Positions 41,877 through 50,374 of a stretch of 64,000 nucleotides of DNA are shown here, in pieces. Source of the DNA: Geoanaerobacter sp964528055 (GTDB taxonomy: Bacteria > Desulfobacterota > Desulfuromonadia > Geobacterales > DSM-12255); NCBI GenBank assembly GCA_964528055.1, contig CAZGQM010000015.1:1-64000 (forward strand), given 5' to 3'. The position numbers and the translations under genes were made by a program. The notes below the pieces were generated by a model that searched no databases, was not told the DNA's origin, and was given only the letters and a program-made list of their open reading frames with translations. Positions within the stretch are counted from its first letter, which is position 1. Each line of letters opens with the position of its first letter.

Positions 41877-43346
41877 ATGAAAGCAAAACTATCGATTATC
41901 TGGCTCGCGTTAGCCATTACCCTGCTCCTTGCACCTGCTGCTCTCTTTGCGGAAGAGGTTAAGGCCTCCGCAGCTCCGACCCAGACAGCCATCTCATCTG
42001 CACAGAAAGAGGCAACCCCTGCAGCTGCAGCCGCTCCTACTGCTCCGGCTGCCGCCGCTGCACCGAAAAATGTAGATCCGGTCCTTAATACCGGTGATAC
42101 CGCCTGGATGCTTGTCTCTTCAGCCCTGGTTCTCTTCATGATCCCAGGTCTTGCCTTCTTCTACGGCGGCATGGTGAGACAGAAAAACGTCCTCTCCACA
42201 ATCATGCATTCCTTTGTAGCGATGGGAATCGTGGGGGTCCAGTGGGCAATCATAGGATACTCCCTCTCCTTTGGCCCGGATGCTTACATGGGGCTTGTTG
42301 GGAATACCAGCAAGGCGCTGCTGAACGGCCTGATTACCTTTAAGGATGGGAATCCTGTTTACGCCCTCTTCCAGAACGTGCCCACTGAGCCCGGTGCCAT
42401 ACCCGAGTATGTCTTTGCCATGTACCAGTGCATGTTCGCCATGATCACTGTGGCACTTATCTCGGGTGCCCTCGCAGAGCGGATCAAGTTCTCTGCCTAC
42501 TGCGTCTTTGTCCTTCTCTGGACCACGCTGGTCTATGACCCGCTTGCCCACTGGGTATGGATGACAGACGGCTGGCTCTTCAAGAAGGGGGCCCTTGACT
42601 TTGCAGGCGGTACGGTCGTTCATCTCTCCTCAGGTATATCTGCCCTGGCCGCGCTCATCTTCCTCGGCAAGCGCCACGGCTTTCCGACTGAGCGGATGGC
42701 TCCGCACAATCTTCCTCTGACACTGCTTGGTGTTGGCATGCTCTGGTTCGGCTGGTTCGGCTTCAATGCAGGCAGTGCCATCGTCGGTGCCAACTGCTCC
42801 GATGCTGCAGGCGGGCTCGCCGGCCTCGCCTTTGCCACCACCACCATAGCCCCTGCCGCAGGCGGTCTCACCTGGATGATCGCTGAATGGGTCCATTCCG
42901 GTAAACCCTCGGCTCTCGGTTTCGGCTCGGGTGTGGTCGCAGGTCTTGTAGTCATCACCCCGGCTGCAGGTTTCGTCCAGCCAGGTGCAGCCATCATCCT
43001 CGGTGTTGCTGCGGGTCTCGTCTGCTACGGAGGCATTCTTCTGAAGGCCAAATTCAAGTACGACGACTCCCTCGATGCCTTCGGCGTGCACGGTATCGGC
43101 GGCACTACCGGTGCACTGCTGACCGGCGTCTTTGCAACGGTTGGCGCAACCGGTCTGACTTCAGGCAATATGAAACAGTTCGTAACGCAGGTGATAGCGG
43201 TTGTGGCAGCAGGTGCATATGCATTCATAGTCACACTGGTCATAGCATTCATTCTCGATAAGACCATGGGTCTGCGCGTTGAGAAGGAAGACGAGATCAT
43301 GGGTCTCGATCAGACGCAACACTCTGAGAGCGCCTACAATAATTGA
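41877..43346 (+). CDS. amtB: ammonium transporter
   Basis: This 489-residue precursor has a signal peptide (~1-23), an unusually Ala/Pro-rich periplasmic linker of about 40 residues, and eleven membrane helices. Family motifs include AFFYGGMVRQKNVLS, the DFAGGTVVHLSSGISAL signature and HGIGGTTGALLTGVFA. The pore histidines are in VVHLSSG and DAFGVHGIGG. It conducts ammonia/ammonium across the inner membrane. It lies 36 bp after glnB, the classic PII-Amt pairing, and ends in a strong terminator. Confidence 0.95.
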   Translation: MKAKLSIIWLALAITLLLAPAALFAEEVKASAAPTQTAISSAQKEATPAAAAAPTAPAAAAAPKNVDPVLNTGDTAWMLVSSALVLFMIPGLAFFYGGMVRQKNVLSTIMHSFVAMGIVGVQWAIIGYSLSFGPDAYMGLVGNTSKALLNGLITFKDGNPVYALFQNVPTEPGAIPEYVFAMYQCMFAMITVALISGALAERIKFSAYCVFVLLWTTLVYDPLAHWVWMTDGWLFKKGALDFAGGTVVHLSSGISALAALIFLGKRHGFPTERMAPHNLPLTLLGVGMLWFGWFGFNAGSAIVGANCSDAAGGLAGLAFATTTIAPAAGGLTWMIAEWVHSGKPSALGFGSGVVAGLVVITPAAGFVQPGAAIILGVAAGLVCYGGILLKAKFKYDDSLDAFGVHGIGGTTGALLTGVFATVGATGLTSGNMKQFVTQVIAVVAAGAYAFIVTLVIAFILDKTMGLRVEKEDEIMGLDQTQHSESAYNN

Positions 43347-43367
43347 GAAACGACTGACATTTTTATC

Positions 43368-43395
43368 AGGCCGCCTACATGGCGGCCTTTTTTTT
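43368..43395 (+). terminator. rho-independent terminator after amtB
   Basis: AGGCCGCC and GGCGGCCT form an 8-bp stem with a TACAT loop, followed by seven T residues. Confidence 0.9.
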
Positions 43396-43495
43396 GTGCA
43401 GATCTCGGATGTTTGGCTGATTAATTATAAGGCAGATTGGGGTTACAGACTTAGTTCAACTGTTGTGAATCCCCATGAATAGGGCATAAAGAGTA

Positions 43496-43512
43496 CTGGC
43501 ACGGCTTGTGCC
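43496..43512 (+). promoter_or_regulatory. sigma-54 promoter of the NtrB-like kinase gene
   Basis: CTGGCACG, four bases, then GTGCC give GG (43498-43499) and GC (43510-43511) ten bases apart. The -24 element is a perfect match; the -12 element has GTGC for TTGC. The start codon lies about 50 bp downstream. Confidence 0.65.
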
Positions 43513-43562
43513 TCCGAAGTAATGAATCCTTCTAATGCGCGATAGCCGGGTAGAGGTAAGCG

Positions 43563-44342
43563 ATGGGGGTAATGATGGGGTCTGAAGTGGATCTATTTCG
43601 ACATGAAGGGCTGCTGGATAAATTTCCGAACAAGGAAGACCAGTTCCTTGAGCAGCTTGCCTACAGCGAAAAAATGGCTGAGCTTGGCCGGCTTGCCGTG
43701 GGGGTTATTCATGAGATCAATACACCCTTGTCGGTCATAGCTGCCGCTGCACAGCTGATACTGAGGGAAGAGGGGCTACCTGAGCATGTCATTGAACTTC
43801 TTGAGCGTATAGGCGGAGAATCTCAGCGGTTATCACAGATGAGCAGAGGGATTCTCACCTTTTCCCGTCTGGACAGCGGATCCAATGGTGAGGCAGATTT
43901 GAACCTCGTGGTGAGGGATGTCCTCCAGTTGCTAGCCTATGAGATTCAGAAAAGATCGGTAACGCTGCGTCAGGAGTCTGACTACACCCTTCCGCTGCTC
44001 CAGATTGACGGTGGCCGTCTCAAGCAGATAATCATTAATCTTGTCATGAACGCTCTGCAGGCGATGAAGGCAGGAGGAACACTTACGCTCCGGACAAGCT
44101 CTCCCTGCGAAGGGGAATGCGAACTATCGGTAGCCGATACAGGGCATGGTATACCTGAGAGCGCAATCGGGCAGATATTTGAACCGTTTTTCACCACAAA
44201 GGCCGCTGGTGAAGGTACAGGTCTCGGCCTCTATGTAACGCGCGAGATTGTGCATTCTCTCGGTGGTAGGATCAAGGTGGAGAGCAGAACCAACGAAGGC
44301 ACATGCTTCACTCTCCGGTTCCCGGTTCCTGAACTGTTGTAA
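43563..44342 (+). CDS. soluble histidine kinase, NtrB-like
   Basis: This 259-residue kinase has no membrane helices. The HisKA domain reads GRLAVGVIHEINTPLSVI (phospho-His near 57), and the ATPase domain has NLVMNALQAMK, DTGHGIPE and GTGLGLYVTREIV. It has no PAS domain, only a short N-terminal extension. Its position behind amtB with its own sigma-54-type promoter suggests a role in nitrogen control; a response regulator partner is not adjacent. ATG 43563 or 43575 could be the start. Confidence 0.88.
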   Translation: MGVMMGSEVDLFRHEGLLDKFPNKEDQFLEQLAYSEKMAELGRLAVGVIHEINTPLSVIAAAAQLILREEGLPEHVIELLERIGGESQRLSQMSRGILTFSRLDSGSNGEADLNLVVRDVLQLLAYEIQKRSVTLRQESDYTLPLLQIDGGRLKQIIINLVMNALQAMKAGGTLTLRTSSPCEGECELSVADTGHGIPESAIGQIFEPFFTTKAAGEGTGLGLYVTREIVHSLGGRIKVESRTNEGTCFTLRFPVPELL

Positions 44343-44412
44343 TCCATCTCAATTGTCTGGTAATCTTTTGCCAGCTATACTCTTTATGCTGCAGGTAGCA
44401 GAAGTTAAGCAG

Positions 44413-44450
44413 ACCGTTTTCCTGTAATGGAAAGCGGTTTTGAGTTTTTC
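44413..44450 (+). terminator. rho-independent terminator after the kinase gene
   Basis: ACCGTTTTCC and GGAAAGCGGT pair (one G-U) around a six-base loop, followed by TTTTGAGTTTTT. Confidence 0.8.
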
Positions 44451-44452
44451 CA

Positions 44453-44481
44453 CCTGATACGTTATTCACTCACGTATCAGG
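44453..44481. promoter_or_regulatory. perfect 10-bp inverted repeat upstream of suhB
   Basis: CCTGATACGT and ACGTATCAGG are separated by nine bases and are followed by no T-run. They sit 44 bp before the suhB start and could be an operator or a leader hairpin. Confidence 0.45.
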
Positions 44482-44524
44482 CGGCAAATAGCATTGTTCA
44501 CGGTGAGATGCTTAGGGGGACGGT

Positions 44525-45316
44525 ATGAAAAAATATCTGGATGTTGCCGTTGAAGCTGCCCGTAGGGCTGGTGAGCTGCAGCGTAGCAGGCTTGTCGGCG
44601 AGTTCCGGGTTGCGCACAAGGGTGCAATTGATCTTGTTACCGATGTTGACCGGGAAAGTGAATCCCTGATAGTCGACCTGCTGTCGGGAAGTTTCCCTGA
44701 TAGCGATATCATTGCTGAGGAAAACGACTACGGGGAACGGCGCTCAGAAATAGCCTGGATCATCGATCCATTGGACGGTACTACGAACTTCGCCCACCGG
44801 CTTCCCTGGTTCTGTGTCTCCATAGGTCTTGAGATTGATGGCGATATCAGTCTTGGTGTGATCTATAACCCCTGCATGGACGAAATGTTTACCACGATTC
44901 GAGGCCAGGGGGCCTTTCTGAATGACCGGAGGATTTTAGTATCAGTGAATTCCCCCCTCAAGAACTGTATTCTGGCCTCCGGTTTCCCCTATGACCGAAC
45001 ATTGGATAACGAGAACAACCTTGATCCCTATGCCCGCTTTACTATGGCTACGCAAGGTGTACGGCGTTTCGGTGCGGCTGCGCTTGACCTTGCGTATGTT
45101 GCGGCGGGCAGAGTGGACGGATTCTGGGAGTGCAAGCTAAAGCCGTGGGATGTTGCAGCCGGTCGATTGCTGGTGGAGGAGGCTGGTGGCAGGGTAACAG
45201 GGTACATCGGAGAGAGTTATTCGGTCTACAACCACAGAATCCTCGCCAGTAACGGACTTGTCCATGATGAGATGCTGGCAATGCTTACTCTTCCCCCTCG
45301 CAGAGATCAAACATGA
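44525..45316 (+). CDS. suhB: inositol-1-monophosphatase family protein (SuhB-like)
   Basis: This 263-residue Mg-dependent phosphatase has the metal-binding motifs IAEENDYG, IDPLDGTTNF and KPWDVAAGRLLVEEAGG, all intact. In bacteria it hydrolyses inositol monophosphate and may take part in rRNA transcription (SuhB). The start is an ATG with GGGGGA upstream. Its last 32 bp overlap the 3' end of the convergent lipoprotein gene. Confidence 0.92.
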   Translation: MKKYLDVAVEAARRAGELQRSRLVGEFRVAHKGAIDLVTDVDRESESLIVDLLSGSFPDSDIIAEENDYGERRSEIAWIIDPLDGTTNFAHRLPWFCVSIGLEIDGDISLGVIYNPCMDEMFTTIRGQGAFLNDRRILVSVNSPLKNCILASGFPYDRTLDNENNLDPYARFTMATQGVRRFGAAALDLAYVAAGRVDGFWECKLKPWDVAAGRLLVEEAGGRVTGYIGESYSVYNHRILASNGLVHDEMLAMLTLPPRRDQT

Positions 45317-45611
45317 AGGTTTTTGTGATTTCCCTAGATATGTTCTTTTCCGTAACAACGACCCCGCAAGCCCCGTCCTTCTGAGGAGTGTAGGTGTACC
45401 TGTTCCAGTAGAGGAGCGGCAGCATCGGTGCCCTGCCATTTTTCATCTGCATGGCAATTTCGCGCGCTGCGGTTTCGCGCATGACATAGGTAATGCCATC
45501 CTTGGTCTGCATCCCAGCTGATTCATCTATCGATACTGCCTCCTGATTTTCAAAGGCACATCCTGAGATAGTGAGAACCAGAGCCAAACAGAAGAGTCTG
45601 AAAGGTTGCAT
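45285..45611 (-). CDS. putative lipoprotein of unknown function
   Basis: This 108-residue precursor has a lipoprotein signal (MQPFRLFCLALVLTISGC, lipobox ISGC, Cys18). The mature domain is small, with two Cys (CGVVV and DLCEGEE) that could form a disulfide, and tyrosine-rich strands. I do not recognise the family. The ATG at 45611 has GAAGGGGGAG directly upstream; the longer frame from 45644 would spoil the signal peptide. It overlaps suhB tail to tail. Confidence 0.8.
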   Translation of the reverse strand: MQPFRLFCLALVLTISGCAFENQEAVSIDESAGMQTKDGITYVMRETAAREIAMQMKNGRAPMLPLLYWNRYTYTPQKDGACGVVVTEKNISREITKTFMFDLCEGEE

Positions 45612-45751
45612 CTCTCCCCCTTCTTCGAAGCTATTGCCTGACACTTTTTATAATTATAAAAGATCTTTGCCGTTAGGCAACAGAGAGAAGGATGTTTGGC
45701 AGGAGCAGAGCTGCCGGGTTTCAGAAAAAACCGACAGCTCTGCCGAGTTGA

Positions 45752-46603
45752 TTACTTTCCGCCGCCGTAACTGTGGAGGCCGGAGAGCAGAAGATTTACT
45801 CCCAGATAACAGAAGATGGTTGCTGCGAAACCAATGATGGATAACCATGCAGCCCTCTTGCCCACCCAGCCTCTTGTGAGACGTGCGTGCAGGAAGGCGG
45901 CATAGACAAACCATACGATCAGCGACCAGGTTTCCTTCGGGTCCCAGCTCCAGTAAGTTCCCCAGGCATAGTTGGCCCAGGCTGCTCCTGTGACTATTCC
46001 GAGGGTGAGCAGGGGAAAGCCGATCATGATCGCCCTGTAGTTCAGGTCGTCCAGCACGCGACTTGGAGGGAACATGGCAAAGATGCCGGTTTCGTCCTCA
46101 TTGCTGGAATCCTGACGATCCGCGATCAGCAGGTACATGATTGAGATGCCGCAGGCCACTGCAAAGGCTGCATAACCGAGGAAGCAGGTAATAACATGGT
46201 AAAGGAGCCAGTTGCTCTGAAGGGCTGGCACCAGCGGCTCGATGCCACTGTTCAGTCCAAGCTGTGCCCATGTCATACCGAGCAGTGCAAACGGCATGAC
46301 AAAGGCTCCGATTACCCTGTACCGGTACTTAATGTCGATGAGACCGAATATCAGTACGATAGTCCAGGAAAAGAAAGTAACCGATTCATAAAGGTTTGTG
46401 AGCGGTGCATGGCCGGCACCGATTGCGTACGACTCTTTCCAGCGAAGGAGTAAGGCAACCGTCTGTATGGCAAATCCACCCCAGGCAACCGCACTGCCGG
46501 CTAGGCCGACCGACTTTATGCGGCTTGCAAGAAAACCAAAGAAGAGGAGCATGGAGACAAGATAGGTGAAAGTGGTGATGTTGAACAGGAGTGAACTGGT
46601 CAT
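45752..46603 (-). CDS. ccsB: cytochrome c biogenesis protein CcsB/CcsA-type (system II)
   Basis: This 283-residue protein has eight membrane helices. It has the WWD-type heme-handling motif WGTYWSWDPKETWSLIVW and conserved His residues. With ResB it forms the system II synthase that exports heme and attaches it to apocytochromes in the periplasm, which fits an organism making many c-type cytochromes. Its start overlaps the resB stop by 4 bp. In the ccs/res naming the protein is also called ResC or CcsA. Confidence 0.92.
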   Translation of the reverse strand: MTSSLLFNITTFTYLVSMLLFFGFLASRIKSVGLAGSAVAWGGFAIQTVALLLRWKESYAIGAGHAPLTNLYESVTFFSWTIVLIFGLIDIKYRYRVIGAFVMPFALLGMTWAQLGLNSGIEPLVPALQSNWLLYHVITCFLGYAAFAVACGISIMYLLIADRQDSSNEDETGIFAMFPPSRVLDDLNYRAIMIGFPLLTLGIVTGAAWANYAWGTYWSWDPKETWSLIVWFVYAAFLHARLTRGWVGKRAAWLSIIGFAATIFCYLGVNLLLSGLHSYGGGK

Positions 46604-47982
46604 TTTGTCTCCTTTACAGAAAGTTCTGTTCTAAGCTTTGAGGTAAGTCGGTCGAAGAAGAGCTTGAATCCTGAGGGATTCTTGCTGGCATTGCCGCCGA
46701 TGGTTATGGTTCCGTTCTCAATTCGTATCCAGATACGCTTGTGCGACATGAAGAATGCAGCGTAGATCCCTACTACCATCAGCAGGCAGCCGAGCCATAC
46801 GATCCACACTCCCGGGTCTTTGGCGATCTGAAGACCGGTATACATCCTCTCTTCGCCTCCTTTGTACTGGAGAAGCTGACCGCCGGTATAAGGCAGGTTT
46901 TGGCGGTTCATCCCAGGATGATTTGCATATACTACAAAGCTCTTGTTCTCGCCGTTTGGCAGATGAACTTCGAGTTGAGCTGCCGGTCCGGTGAGACCAG
47001 GCTGATAGGGGGATACATCCTTAGTTGTCTCCATCAGGCAGATGCCATTGCCGTTGGGGAGTTTTGCTGAGCCGCCGCTCTGAATATTCAATGACCTCTG
47101 GTTTTTTCCGTCAGGGTCGCTGATGATGAATTCATGTGCTCCCTGTTTCCCGTAACTGGACTGATAGAAGGTGATCCCTTTATAGGTCAAGGGGTCATTG
47201 ACAATGACCGGTACTCTCTCAAAGCCTGCAACAGGCTTTCCGTTCTCCAAGACAGTCAATATGCTCTTGAACTCCTTTGGCGCTCCTGTATCGTAATATG
47301 CCACGCTAAAGCTGTCGCAGCGTACGCTGAATCCGAGATCAATCTGCTGGTTATTGCGGGTCAAGATCGTTCTGACACTTTCGCCTTCAGGTATGTTTGC
47401 GTAGCTCTTGTAACCGAAAAGGGTGCCGATTATGGCGCCGATAAAGATGCATATGACACTCGCATGAACGATGTAGACTGAAATACGGCTCCAAGGGCTC
47501 TTTTGTGCAAAAAGATGCCAGGTCCCATTCTCCTCGGTTATGACGGGCTGTGCAAATTCCGTCGAAAGGATGGTTTTTATCTTATTCTTTAGTGATACGT
47601 CATCACCGTCTGCTTGTATCGATTCAGTAGATGCCAGAGATCGTTCGAGCCCTTCATTAAGCACCGTAACCGGATGGGTGATGATCTTTAAGATACCAGG
47701 GAGCCTTTTGATGGAACAGGCAATCAGGTTTACGGTGAGGAGGTAGAGGAGGAGGAGGAACCACCAGGAGTGGTACATGTCAAAGAAACCGAGTTTGTCA
47801 TAGAGTTGAATCTTGTTCTGGCTCAACGACTGAATATATTCCTCAGGGATGTTTGGTACCTGCGGGATTACCGTGCCGATGATTGAGAAAAGGGCGAGGC
47901 CGATGAGGAGGAAGATAGTCAGTTTCAGAGAGCAGAAAAAATCCCAGAGGGACTTTGTCAGGGATTGTTCAGATGTATTCAA
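46600..47982 (-). CDS. resB: cytochrome c biogenesis protein ResB
   Basis: This 460-residue protein has three N-terminal membrane helices (~10-35, ~60-85 and ~165-185), a large periplasmic domain (~200-400) and a C-terminal helix (~395-415). ResB features include FFCSLKLTIFLLIGLALFSIIGTVIPQ and the YKGITFYQSSYG segment. It partners CcsB in heme attachment. The preferred start is TTG 47982, with AAAGGAG six bases upstream; an ATG 42 bp earlier has no site. Confidence 0.9.
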   Translation of the reverse strand: MNTSEQSLTKSLWDFFCSLKLTIFLLIGLALFSIIGTVIPQVPNIPEEYIQSLSQNKIQLYDKLGFFDMYHSWWFLLLLYLLTVNLIACSIKRLPGILKIITHPVTVLNEGLERSLASTESIQADGDDVSLKNKIKTILSTEFAQPVITEENGTWHLFAQKSPWSRISVYIVHASVICIFIGAIIGTLFGYKSYANIPEGESVRTILTRNNQQIDLGFSVRCDSFSVAYYDTGAPKEFKSILTVLENGKPVAGFERVPVIVNDPLTYKGITFYQSSYGKQGAHEFIISDPDGKNQRSLNIQSGGSAKLPNGNGICLMETTKDVSPYQPGLTGPAAQLEVHLPNGENKSFVVYANHPGMNRQNLPYTGGQLLQYKGGEERMYTGLQIAKDPGVWIVWLGCLLMVVGIYAAFFMSHKRIWIRIENGTITIGGNASKNPSGFKLFFDRLTSKLRTELSVKETK

Positions 47983-48103
47983 TGTAAGCTCCTTTGTCTT
48001 TACATGCCAAGGTGGCAGCGGCATGCATTTGCATGAACCGAGCAGGGGACCAGGACAGGTTCATTTTTCTTCTGTTTCAACAGAAATGGGTTTGTCTCAG
48101 TTG

Positions 48104-48448
48104 TCAGGATCGTTTCTGAGGGGGTACGAAGATCGGGAGATAGACCTGCGGCAGAGTCCTTAAGGTCTCGCTGGAGGTAACGGATATGAGGGGAGGGGAA
48201 TAACGGAACGGAAAAGGGGGAGGAAGCGGAGCGTAAGCTGAGCAGCAGTAGCAGTTAGTGTTGCAACTCGTGTGCTGATCGTCTGAACAGGGGCAGTCGG
48301 AGCAGGGGGGAAGGTCTGCTTTCGTGACGGACTTCACCTCTATCGTATGTTCCTCGCCATCATGGTAGACGGATTGGGCAAAACTCCCCATTGGAAGGAG
48401 TAGATAGATGAAGACCATCAGTAATGAAACGATGAGTTTGCAGTTCAT
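48104..48448 (-). CDS. small Cys-rich secreted protein of unknown function
   Basis: This protein of about 114 residues has an N-terminal signal (MNCKLIVSLLMVFIYLLLP, cleavage near FAQS). The mature part has a Cys-dense segment, PPCSDCPCSDD then CNTNCYCCS, and a Pro-rich tail. Metal binding is possible. No family was recognised. No strong ribosome-binding site precedes ATG 48448; the frame extends upstream to 48502. The AT-rich upstream region contains a weak Fur-like sequence. Confidence 0.55.
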   Translation of the reverse strand: MNCKLIVSLLMVFIYLLLPMGSFAQSVYHDGEEHTIEVKSVTKADLPPCSDCPCSDDQHTSCNTNCYCCSAYAPLPPPFPFRYSPPLISVTSSETLRTLPQVYLPIFVPPQKRS

Positions 48449-48469
48449 TTGAGCCAGACTTATTATGAG

Positions 48470-48502
48470 AAGCGAAATTTTAATTAATGATAATGAAATC
48501 AT
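48470..48502 (-). promoter_or_regulatory. weak Fur-box-like AT-rich site
   Basis: TTAATGATAATGAAATCAT resembles the 19-bp Fur consensus at about 11 positions. It is suggestive only. It lies just upstream of the Cys-rich secreted protein gene. Confidence 0.25.
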
Positions 48503-48740
48503 CTATCGGATGTCAACCTGAAAAATTATATTCAGTATCTAGCTTTCGTAGAGGACTCCAAGGACTATATGGATCAATTCTATGAAGAGAAGTAAGAGTA
48601 CTGCAACTCCTTTCCTTGATTCCTGGTCCGTATCCTGAAACCGGTGGTGATGGTTGAAGGAGTGTTGTCGCTGCTTTGCTGATCGTAGCTACGGCACTCC
48701 CTGGTTGTGCACCGTGTTTCAGCTTAAAGGAGAGGTCAAC

Positions 48741-50258
48741 TTACCGCGCCTTCCCATAGAGATCATCAGCCGCTGCAGAGGTAACAGTGATCCCCTCGCG
48801 CTCCAGCAGTTCGCCGGTAGCCTTCCAGAGCTGGCTTATCGCCGTTGTATAGGCAACCTGGGCCTTGATCTGATTGCTGCGGGCCGTGGCAAGGTCGTTT
48901 TCCACGTCCAGGACATCTTTGGTGGTTCCAAGCCCTACTTCACTTTTTTTCATGTAGGCTTTGAGTCGTTCCTCGGCATAAGCCCTGCCGCGATCAGTTA
49001 CTTCCAACTGTTTGTAGCTTGTTTCTACGGCGCGGAGCGCAGTTCTCACCTCGGCGGCTATGGACGACCGGAGGCTTTCGAGCTGGGTCCGGGCCTGATC
49101 GGTTTTCAGGCGGCTTTTTATGTAGTCGTTCTCGGCAGATTGGTTGCCCAATGGATAATCCAGCTGGAGACCGACACTCCAGACCGGGTAATCGGTGGAA
49201 CCGACCCGTTCCATGTCACGTCTGTAGGACTGTCCGAGACCGGTTACGGCAGCGCTGGACGTGAAGGTAAGGTCAGGCTGGGTACGGTTCCTTGCCACTC
49301 GGGCCTGTAACTCGGCGGAATCTATCTGGCTCTTCAGATCATCCAGTTCCGGCCGCCCAGCCAGAGCCTTCTTGACAGCGGCATCTTCATCCATTGAGAA
49401 ATAATCCCGGTTAGGGGGATCGGTGAGTATGATATCGCTGACATCGTTGACCTGCAGAAGAACGCGGATGACGTCTATTTGGTCTCTTACCGATTTTTCG
49501 GCATCGATCAGCTCTTTTTCCCGTGATGCAACGCCGAACTGGGCATTCAGGATTTCCATGGCCGGGAGTACACCAGCATTCACCCGCTTATCGGTTTCAC
49601 TCATGACACGCTTTGCCAGTTCCAGGGAGACTTTCTTTGATTCCAGGTCATCTCGAAGGCTCTGGAGCTTGAAGTACTCACTCCGAACCTGTGCCACAAT
49701 TGCGAGAAGTTTCCCTTTGAATCGTTGCAGTGAGCCGTCTTTGGCAAGAACTGACGTCTGGATGTTCAGTTCTGTAGTTTCTCTGCCGAAGTTTTTAAGC
49801 AACGGCTGGTTAAAGGTAAGGGTGAGATCAGACTGCCAGTAATCCTTCATTGCAAAGGTAGACTGGGTATTGGTGCTAGTGTAGTAGTTGTTGAAGGTCA
49901 GTCCCAGGGTGCCGCCGGTTGGGATAAGGCGGTAGACCCCCGGGCTCATTCTGAAGGACTGTTGCTCGTAGGATGATATACCTCCGGTGGAGACGGTGTT
50001 GGCGGGGAGGGTGGTGGAGTCTTGATAGGAGGTGTTAAGGGTCAGATGTGTCTCATATATCGCCCGGTTCTTCCGGATATCTGCCTCTGACTGGGCGGGG
50101 TTATAAAGCTCGGCCTTTACATCAAGGTTTTTTTCGACGGCCATCCGGACCGCTTCCTTAAGGGTCAGGTTGAGTGCCCCGTTTGCTGCATGGGAGGAGC
50201 TGACTGTCAACAACAGAGATGCTGCGGTAATAACGTATGATACATGCTGACGAGGCAT
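48741..50258 (-). CDS. TolC-family outer-membrane channel protein
   Basis: This 505-residue precursor has a signal peptide (cleavage near SHAA, residue 25) and two outer-membrane efflux protein (OEP) repeats rich in long helices. The first repeat starts LTLKEAVRMAVEKNLDVKAELYNP. It forms the outer-membrane duct of an efflux pump. It follows the emrB gene by 116 bp on the same strand and is the second OEP gene of this cluster, so it may belong to the same operon or to another pump. Confidence 0.9.
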   Translation of the reverse strand: MPRQHVSYVITAASLLLTVSSSHAANGALNLTLKEAVRMAVEKNLDVKAELYNPAQSEADIRKNRAIYETHLTLNTSYQDSTTLPANTVSTGGISSYEQQSFRMSPGVYRLIPTGGTLGLTFNNYYTSTNTQSTFAMKDYWQSDLTLTFNQPLLKNFGRETTELNIQTSVLAKDGSLQRFKGKLLAIVAQVRSEYFKLQSLRDDLESKKVSLELAKRVMSETDKRVNAGVLPAMEILNAQFGVASREKELIDAEKSVRDQIDVIRVLLQVNDVSDIILTDPPNRDYFSMDEDAAVKKALAGRPELDDLKSQIDSAELQARVARNRTQPDLTFTSSAAVTGLGQSYRRDMERVGSTDYPVWSVGLQLDYPLGNQSAENDYIKSRLKTDQARTQLESLRSSIAAEVRTALRAVETSYKQLEVTDRGRAYAEERLKAYMKKSEVGLGTTKDVLDVENDLATARSNQIKAQVAYTTAISQLWKATGELLEREGITVTSAAADDLYGKAR

Positions 50259-50374
50259 TGATTCACTTCCTTTCTCAGGTGGCTTTTACGTATCAGGCCA
50301 TTTCATCACTGCAATCTAGATTGTGTAGCGTAGTTAAGGTGACGATACAAGTATATTATATGCCATCTGTCGGA

